A stretch of 64,000 nt of DNA, from assembly GCA_964422925.1 (NCBI GenBank), contig CAYRDC010000012.1:1-64000 (forward strand), written 5' to 3'. Origin of the DNA: CAYRDC01 sp964422925 (lineage in GTDB: Bacteria > Bacteroidota > Bacteroidia > Chitinophagales > S012-47). The position numbers and the translations under genes are program-made. Each line of letters opens with the position of its first letter. Positions within the stretch are counted from its first letter, which is position 1. The notes beneath the pieces were generated by a model. It was not told where the DNA came from and did not search any database. It was given only the letters and a program-made list of their open reading frames with translations. Shown here piece by piece: positions 59,196-64,000 of the stretch.

Positions 59196-59667
59196 AGAAA
59201 TCCAATCCCTGATCCTCGACCGTGAACAGGCGCATACCCGTGTGCTGGCCTGGAAACAAGGTGGAGAACGCGTTGTCTTCACCAATGGCTGTTTCGATAT
59301 TTTACATGCCGGTCACATTTATTTGCTTTATGAGGCGGCTTCCCTCGGAACCCGGATGGTCATCGGGCTCAACACGGATGAATCCGTCAGCCGTCTGAAA
59401 GGGGAAGGCCGCCCTGTCAGGAAGCTTGCCGAACGGGCTGCCATCCTGGCTGCCCTCAAACCGGTTGACCTGGTGGTGCCGTTCGCGGAGAACACACCCC
59501 TGGAATTGATCTCCCTGCTCAAACCCGATGTCCTGGTAAAGGGCGGGGATTATCGCATCAGCGAGGTGGTGGGCGCGGAAATGGTACAGTCCTACGGTGG
59601 AGTCGTGCGGATCATTCCATTGCTGCCGGGTTACTCCACCACTTCTTTTCTAAAGGACCTTTCCTGA
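59170..59667 (+). CDS. rfaE2: D-glycero-beta-D-manno-heptose 1-phosphate adenylyltransferase
   Basis: A 165-residue nucleotidyltransferase of the RfaE/HldE C-terminal type: FTNGCFDILHAGHIYLLYEA with HxGH, VKGGDYRISEVVG and the end motif LPGYSTTSFL. It makes ADP-heptose precursors for LPS. In this window it stands alone without its kinase domain, as in organisms with separate RfaE1/HldA. The GTG start at 59170 overlaps the flippase gene by 26 bp. Confidence 0.93.
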   Translation: MSGKTGIPEEIQSLILDREQAHTRVLAWKQGGERVVFTNGCFDILHAGHIYLLYEAASLGTRMVIGLNTDESVSRLKGEGRPVRKLAERAAILAALKPVDLVVPFAENTPLELISLLKPDVLVKGGDYRISEVVGAEMVQSYGGVVRIIPLLPGYSTTSFLKDLS

Positions 59668-59692
59668 GGTTGGCATTTCCCCTTCTTTATCC

Positions 59693-59700
59693 TAATTTTG
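59693..59700 (+). promoter_or_regulatory. -7 box (TAATTTTG) upstream of the acyl-CoA dehydrogenase gene
   Basis: An exact TAnnTTTG 39 bp before the ATG at 59740. No TTTG -33 partner is seen; TTGG occurs roughly 20 bp upstream. Confidence 0.35.
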
Positions 59701-59739
59701 GCGACAAATCTTTTCCAGGCTATTAAATCTACACACTCC

Positions 59740-60882
59740 ATGGATTTTACCCTTACCGAAGAACATTTGATGATCCGTAAAGCTGCCCGGGATTTTGCGC
59801 AAAATGAATTGTTACCCGGGGTGATCGAAAGGGATGAAAAAATGGAATATCCCGCGGAGCAGATGCGAAAAATGGCGGAACTGGGCTTTATGGGCATGAT
59901 GGTGGACCCCAAATACAACGGTGGGGGTATGGATACCATTAGCTATGTCATTGCCATGGAGGAAATTTCCAAGGTGGATAATTCCTGCAGTGTGGCGATG
60001 TCTGTAAATAATTCCCTGGTTTGCTGGGGCATAGAAGAATACGGCAGCGAAGGGCTGAAGCAGAAATACCTGACCAAACTGGCCACGGGTGAATGGCTGG
60101 GAGCCTTTTGCCTGTCGGAACCGGAAGCCGGCTCTGACGCCACCAGCCAGCGCACCACAGCCATCAACAAGGGAGACTACTACCTGCTGAACGGCACCAA
60201 AAACTGGATTACCAATGCCGGGGCAGCCGATGTGTTTGTGGTAATCGCCCAGTCGAACCCGGAAAAACGGCATCACGGCATCAATGCCTTTCTGGTGGAA
60301 CGCAACTGGGAAGGTGTTTCGATTGGGGTCAAGGAAAAGAAACTGGGCATTCGCTCATCTTATACCAATTCCGTACTGTTTGACGATGTAAAAGTTCCGA
60401 AAGCCAACCGGCTGGGTGAAGAAGGCACAGGTTTTAAATACGCGATGAAAACCCTGGCCGGGGGCCGCATAGGCATTGCCGCACAGGCACTGGGTATCGC
60501 GGCAGGGGCTTATGAGAGGGCCCTGGCTTATGCTAAAGAAAGAAAAGCTTTTGGCAAACCCATCGCGGAGCACCAAGCCATTGCCTTCAAACTGGCTGAT
60601 ATGGCTACTGAAATCGATGCCGCCCGTTTGCTGGTTTACCGGGCCGCCTGGCTGAAAGACCAGGGCAAAGATTATTCTGTGGCCAGTTCCATGGCTAAAC
60701 TGTTTGCCTCTGAAGTCGCCATGAAAACCACCGTGGAAGCAGTCCAGATCCATGGCGGTTACGGCTATGTGCAGGAATATCACGTAGAACGCCTTATGCG
60801 GGATGCCAAAATAACCCAAATCTATGAGGGGACTTCAGAAATCCAGCGTATTGTCATTTCCCGGGCTATCCTGAAAGATTAA
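59740..60882 (+). CDS. Short-chain acyl-CoA dehydrogenase
   Basis: The start at 59740 (MDFTLTEEHLMIRKAARDFA) is the conserved N-terminus; the longer frame is upstream leader. The 380-residue FAD enzyme has AFCLSEPEAGSDATS, KERKAFGKPIAEHQAIAFKLAD and the C-terminal KITQIYEGTSEIQRIVISRA, with the catalytic Glu in YEGTSE, as in butyryl-CoA or short/branched-chain dehydrogenases. It may act on short-chain or branched acyl-CoA from amino acids. Two genes downstream is the mutase large subunit. Confidence 0.93.
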   Translation: MDFTLTEEHLMIRKAARDFAQNELLPGVIERDEKMEYPAEQMRKMAELGFMGMMVDPKYNGGGMDTISYVIAMEEISKVDNSCSVAMSVNNSLVCWGIEEYGSEGLKQKYLTKLATGEWLGAFCLSEPEAGSDATSQRTTAINKGDYYLLNGTKNWITNAGAADVFVVIAQSNPEKRHHGINAFLVERNWEGVSIGVKEKKLGIRSSYTNSVLFDDVKVPKANRLGEEGTGFKYAMKTLAGGRIGIAAQALGIAAGAYERALAYAKERKAFGKPIAEHQAIAFKLADMATEIDAARLLVYRAAWLKDQGKDYSVASSMAKLFASEVAMKTTVEAVQIHGGYGYVQEYHVERLMRDAKITQIYEGTSEIQRIVISRAILKD

Positions 60883-60953
60883 AGGGCTATGGGTTTGCCC
60901 GTGGCTGCAGGCCCCCTTGTTTTTAATACTTTCGTAAACAGAATCTGAACGCC

Positions 60954-61469
60954 ATGGATGTATTAACTTACCTCATACCCGGTTTGTTGGTATTGCTGAC
61001 TGCTTTCGGGGTCATGTTTTTTTTAATCCAACGGGAAGTAAAATTGAAAAAACTTGAATTGCGGGGAAGCTCCGGGAAAAACACATTGCCCCTGCGCCTG
61101 CAGGCTTTCGAGAGGATGGCCCTATTCCTGGAAAGAATCCATTTTGACCATATCATCCCCAGACTGCGCAAGGCCGGCATGAGTGTGGGCGAACTGGAAC
61201 TTTTGCTCAGCAAATCCATAAGGCAGGAATGGGAGCATAACCTCGCGCAGCAAATTTATTTGAGCGAAAAAACCTGGGAGACAATCCGTCTGGCCAAGGA
61301 CGAAACCCTGCAAATAATTCATCATCAAGCGTCTGCCCTCGATAAAAAGGCACCGGCCGAAGCCCTGATCAAAGCATTGTTTGACTTTTCTATGAACAGC
61401 GAAGAACCGCTTCCCTATCAAAAGGCGCTTGACCAGCTAAAGGCTGAAGCCCGTGTTATTCTTGAATAA
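60954..61469 (+). CDS. Membrane-anchored helical protein of unknown function
   Basis: A 171-residue protein with one N-terminal membrane helix (LTYLIPGLLVLLTAFGVMFFLI), then a short basic linker and a helical cytoplasmic domain (LRLQAFERMALFLERIHFDH; ELELLLSKSIRQEWEHNLAQQ). I recall similar proteins in Bacteroidota next to methylmalonyl-CoA mutase genes, as here with 17 bp between them, but cannot name a domain. Function unknown. Confidence 0.8.
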   Translation: MDVLTYLIPGLLVLLTAFGVMFFLIQREVKLKKLELRGSSGKNTLPLRLQAFERMALFLERIHFDHIIPRLRKAGMSVGELELLLSKSIRQEWEHNLAQQIYLSEKTWETIRLAKDETLQIIHHQASALDKKAPAEALIKALFDFSMNSEEPLPYQKALDQLKAEARVILE

Positions 61470-61486
61470 TTCAAATTGGATCCATT

Positions 61487-63058
61487 ATGGCTGACAAACC
61501 TACCTCCGGTGAGCGGAAGCCTTATTTCAAAACTCCTTCGGGCATTGATATCGAACCGGTTTACCGCAGCGCGTCTGTTACGGATGAGACTCCGGGAGAA
61601 TTTCCCTATACCCGGGGTATTTATCCCAATATGTACCGCGGCCGGCTCTGGACCATGCGCCAATATGCCGGGTTTTCCACCGCGGAAGAATCCAATAAGC
61701 GTTATCATTACCTGCTGTCGCAGGGCACTACCGGCCTTTCCGTGGCCTTTGACCTGCCTACTCAAATCGGGTATGATTCCGACCATCCCCTGGCGGAAGG
61801 AGAAGTGGGCAAGGTGGGCGTGGCCATTGATTCGCTCGAGGACATGGAAACCCTTTTCCGTGGCATTGACCTCGAAAAAGTAAGCGTATCCATGACCATC
61901 AATGCCACGGCATTCATCCTGCTGGCCATGTACATAGCCCTGGCCCGGAAACAGGGAGCCAGCCTCCGGAACCTGCGCGGTACCGTGCAAAACGATATTC
62001 TCAAGGAATACGCGGCCCGGGGCACCTATATCTATCCGCCCAAGCCCTCCATGCGGCTGATCACCGATATTTTTGATTACTGCGCCCGGGAAGTTCCCCG
62101 CTGGAACACCATTTCCATTTCAGGCTATCACATCCGGGAAGCGGGTGCCACAGCTGTCCAGGAGCTGGCTTTCACCCTGGCCAACGGCAAGGCTTACCTG
62201 CAGGCCGCCATCGACCGGGGGCTGGATATCAATGTGTTTGGCCAGCGGGTTTCCTTTTTCTTTAACGCCCACAACCACTTTTTTGAGGAAGTGGCAAAGT
62301 TCCGGGCGGCCAGGCGCATGTGGGCTAAAATTACCAGCATGCTGGGAGCCACCGAACCCAGGGCCCGCATGCTCCGGTTTCATACCCAAACCGGTGGCAG
62401 CACCCTGACCGCTCAGCAGCCGCTGAACAATATCGTGCGCGTTACGATCCAGGCCCTGGCAGCCACCCTGGGCGGCACCCAGTCGCTGCACACCAACAGC
62501 TATGACGAAGCCATGAACCTGCCCACCGAAGAATCGGCCCGCATCGCGCTGCGCACTCAGCAAATCATTGCCCATGAAAGCGGTATTGCCGATACAGCCG
62601 ATCCCCTGGGCGGGTCCTATTTCGTGGAAACACTGACCAACCAGGTCGAAACCGAAGCCTGGAAATACATTGACCACATCGATACACTGGGCGGGGCGGT
62701 AGCCGCTGTGGAACAGGGTTTTATACAAAATGAAATTGCCAAGTCAGCCTATGAATACCAGCAAAAAATGGAAGCCGGTGAATACCGGGTGGTAGGCCTG
62801 AATTGCTTCACAGCGGATGAACCGGACCCGGAACCCGGCTTCCGGGTGGACGATGAAGTGCGGGCCCGGCAGGTCAGTAAACTGGAAGCCATGAAACAAA
62901 AACGCAATAATGCATTGGTCAGGGAAACCCTGAACGAACTCCGCTCAGCCGCAGAAACCGGTGAAAACCTCATTCCCCGGGTCATCCGGGCGGTGGAAGC
63001 CTACGCCACCCTGGGAGAAATTGCCGGGTCGCTTCGTCAGGTTTTCGGTGAGTATTAA
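61487..63058 (+). CDS. Methylmalonyl-CoA mutase, large (substrate-binding) subunit
   Basis: A 523-residue acyl-CoA mutase large subunit with its TIM barrel complete but no B12-binding domain. Tyr60 in MRQYAGFST and Arg178 in YAARGTYIYPP occupy the two positions that are Tyr/Arg in methylmalonyl-CoA mutases and Phe/Gln in isobutyryl-CoA mutases, so methylmalonyl-CoA is the probable substrate. LRFHTQTGGSTLTAQQPLNN and SLHTNSYDEA also match. The partner cobalamin subunit is at 14542-14949. It joins the propionyl-CoA pathway to succinyl-CoA. Confidence 0.93.
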   Translation: MADKPTSGERKPYFKTPSGIDIEPVYRSASVTDETPGEFPYTRGIYPNMYRGRLWTMRQYAGFSTAEESNKRYHYLLSQGTTGLSVAFDLPTQIGYDSDHPLAEGEVGKVGVAIDSLEDMETLFRGIDLEKVSVSMTINATAFILLAMYIALARKQGASLRNLRGTVQNDILKEYAARGTYIYPPKPSMRLITDIFDYCAREVPRWNTISISGYHIREAGATAVQELAFTLANGKAYLQAAIDRGLDINVFGQRVSFFFNAHNHFFEEVAKFRAARRMWAKITSMLGATEPRARMLRFHTQTGGSTLTAQQPLNNIVRVTIQALAATLGGTQSLHTNSYDEAMNLPTEESARIALRTQQIIAHESGIADTADPLGGSYFVETLTNQVETEAWKYIDHIDTLGGAVAAVEQGFIQNEIAKSAYEYQQKMEAGEYRVVGLNCFTADEPDPEPGFRVDDEVRARQVSKLEAMKQKRNNALVRETLNELRSAAETGENLIPRVIRAVEAYATLGEIAGSLRQVFGEY

Positions 63059-63697
63059 GGGTTTAGAAAAAAACCGAAAATTTTTTTGAAATTTTCCGGC
63101 CAAATCCTTTCAAATGTTAACGGGGTTTTTCTAAATTAGATGTCCCTTTATCAGGGTAAGTAAAAGCGCAGATCCATGATGAGAGAACGGGCACACGGCA
63201 ATTCAAATAATACAATCAACCAAGCCGTGGCCCTGCAAGCAAATCACCGAATGAATGGTTTTGCGGCTGAAAATTATTCCTGGCAGGCACACATTACTCC
63301 CTTCAAGGTAACCAGGCAATTCTCAGGTAGGGGTTCAGGAAAGTGGTCGGGAAATTCCTCCTGAATTTCCGGTCACTGCAGCGTGTGGCCATACTGTATC
63401 CAACAGTGGTGAGAGGGAGATCTGTCTATAACTGATTCATCCAAACCGGTCCGGCCCGGTGGGGACGGGAGCAGAAACAGTATCCGGTTTTCCGGGCAGG
63501 ATGCTTTACCGCATCTGCCGTTTGGATCAGGGCATTGAACCTGAAACAATAAATGGACAACACAATGAAAAATAATAGCGACCTGTCAATGAAAGCAAAT
63601 AATCAAGTACCAGAGCTATTTTTTTTCAAGAAGTTTTATGTGAATTTCGCAGGCACCTTCATTACTATGAAAACACAATAAAGCTAAGGGTTAAGCA
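63059..63697. other. 639-bp gene-poor region preceding dnaA
   Basis: No convincing gene. It holds many dyads: CCGAAAATTT/AAATTTTCCGG near 63074-63099, GGAAATTC-CTCCT-GAATTTCC (63350-63370), ACTGT-ATCCA-ACAGT near 63392-63408, ACCGG/CCGGT near 63445-63460 and a bulged GATGC/GCATC hairpin near 63499-63520. A 38-codon frame at 63564-63680 ends 17 bp before dnaA. Perfect DnaA boxes (TTATCCACA) are absent; only relaxed matches occur. It could contain an untranslated leader, a small RNA or part of an origin. Confidence 0.5.
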
Positions 63698-64000
63698 ATG
63701 GATAATCGGCATGAAGCTGTTTGGGCAAATTGTTTGAAAATAATTAAGGATAACGTTAATCTGCAGAGTTTCAAAACATGGTTTGAACCCATTAAGCCCG
63801 TACGACTCAAGGATAACGTTTTGACCATTCAGGTTCCCAGCCAGTTCTTTTACGAATGGTTGGAAGAACATTATGTAATCCTGCTGCGAAAAACCATTAA
63901 ACGGGAATTGGGCGAAGATGCCCGGCTGGAATACCGGATTGTGGTGGATAACAACACGGGCGACAACCAGCCCATTACGGTGGATTACCCGAATTACAAT
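63698..64000 (+). CDS. dnaA: Chromosomal replication initiator protein DnaA, N-terminal part
   Basis: The gene starts at 63698 and continues beyond the right edge; 101 codons are visible. They encode domain I of DnaA (AVWANCLKIIKDNVNLQSFK then TWFEPIKPVRL), the Trp-Phe helix typical of the family, followed by the strand region SQFFYEWLEEHYVILL and the start of linker domain II. DnaA opens the replication origin. The AAA+ and DNA-binding domains are outside the window. Confidence 0.94.
   Translation, partial: MDNRHEAVWANCLKIIKDNVNLQSFKTWFEPIKPVRLKDNVLTIQVPSQFFYEWLEEHYVILLRKTIKRELGEDARLEYRIVVDNNTGDNQPITVDYPNYN

Noticed and set aside
63176..63364. 62-codon frame upstream of dnaA
   Set aside because: No domain or signal; it crosses the base of a strong hairpin (63350-63370) and looks like structured non-coding DNA.
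63059..63697. RNase P RNA, tmRNA, SRP RNA or cobalamin riboswitch before dnaA
   Set aside because: I looked for the conserved motifs of each (GAGGAAAGUCC, tag reading frame, the GGAAGGAAGCAGC loop, the B12 box) and found none.
63059..64000. Array of DnaA boxes marking oriC
   Set aside because: Only relaxed matches such as TGTATCCAACA and TTATCCATT (minus strand at the dnaA start) are present; too few to call an origin.

Overview
The window reads as chromosomal DNA from a member of the Bacteroidota, probably an uncultured or little-studied lineage. Evidence: a PorP/SprF-type protein of the type IX secretion system (T9SS); three secreted proteins with T9SS type A C-terminal sorting domains; Bacteroidota-restricted families (DUF4270, DUF4294, IPExxxVDY, the exbB-membrane protein-exbD-exbD cluster); and several upstream boxes matching the Bacteroidota -7 promoter consensus TAnnTTTG, sometimes with a TTTG -33 box. 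Gene density is high, adjacent genes often overlap by ATGA or TAATG, and I see no prophage, complete insertion sequence or CRISPR array.

Layout. 1-927 (minus): end of an FG-GAP-like secreted protein gene coupled to a small secreted protein. 1.1-7.7 kb (plus): a TetR-controlled fatty-acid beta-oxidation operon (TetR, FadN-like, thiolase, acyl-CoA dehydrogenase), interrupted by a four-helix-bundle gene flanked on both sides by degenerate 7-bp repeats in inverted orientation. 7.8-12.2 kb (minus): three tRNAs (Pro-UGG, Ser-GCU, Ser-GGA), an ExbB/ExbD proton-channel cluster, TatD and a polysaccharide deacetylase. 12.2-18.1 kb (plus): gltX, a lipoprotein, the cobalamin-binding subunit of an acyl-CoA mutase, a secreted metzincin-like protease and an enoyl-CoA hydratase. 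18.1-21.5 kb: a T9SS cargo protein and fumarase. 21.5-29.0 kb: a divergent kynurenine/3-hydroxyanthranilate catabolic cluster (KMO, kynureninase, HAAO, ACMSD, aminomuconate semialdehyde dehydrogenase, RidA-type deaminase, a degenerate SDR, and an EGF-motif lipoprotein).

29.1-43.0 kb: housekeeping and envelope genes (recJ, PorP/SprF, lptB, a TMTC-like membrane/TPR protein, GH3, rnc, fabF, acpP, pyk, ligA). 43.4-47.6 kb: two T9SS cargo proteins and a hydrolase. 47.7-63.1 kb: polyprenyl synthase, a TolC plus adaptor efflux pair, tadA, sod, the syntenic block glmS-DUF4270-short glycogen synthase with panC-panD, a flippase-like protein, rfaE2, an acyl-CoA dehydrogenase and the large subunit of methylmalonyl-CoA mutase. 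The window ends in the first 303 bp of dnaA, preceded by a gene-poor 639-bp stretch rich in hairpins.

Together the genes suggest a heterotroph that oxidises fatty acids and tryptophan-derived kynurenine, handles propionyl-CoA through a B12-dependent mutase whose two subunits lie 46.5 kb apart, secretes hydrolases by T9SS and makes LPS. The observations I consider most worth following are the heptamer-flanked four-helix gene inside the fad operon, the SDR lacking the usual Tyr/Lys in the kynurenine cluster, and the structured gene-free region before dnaA.
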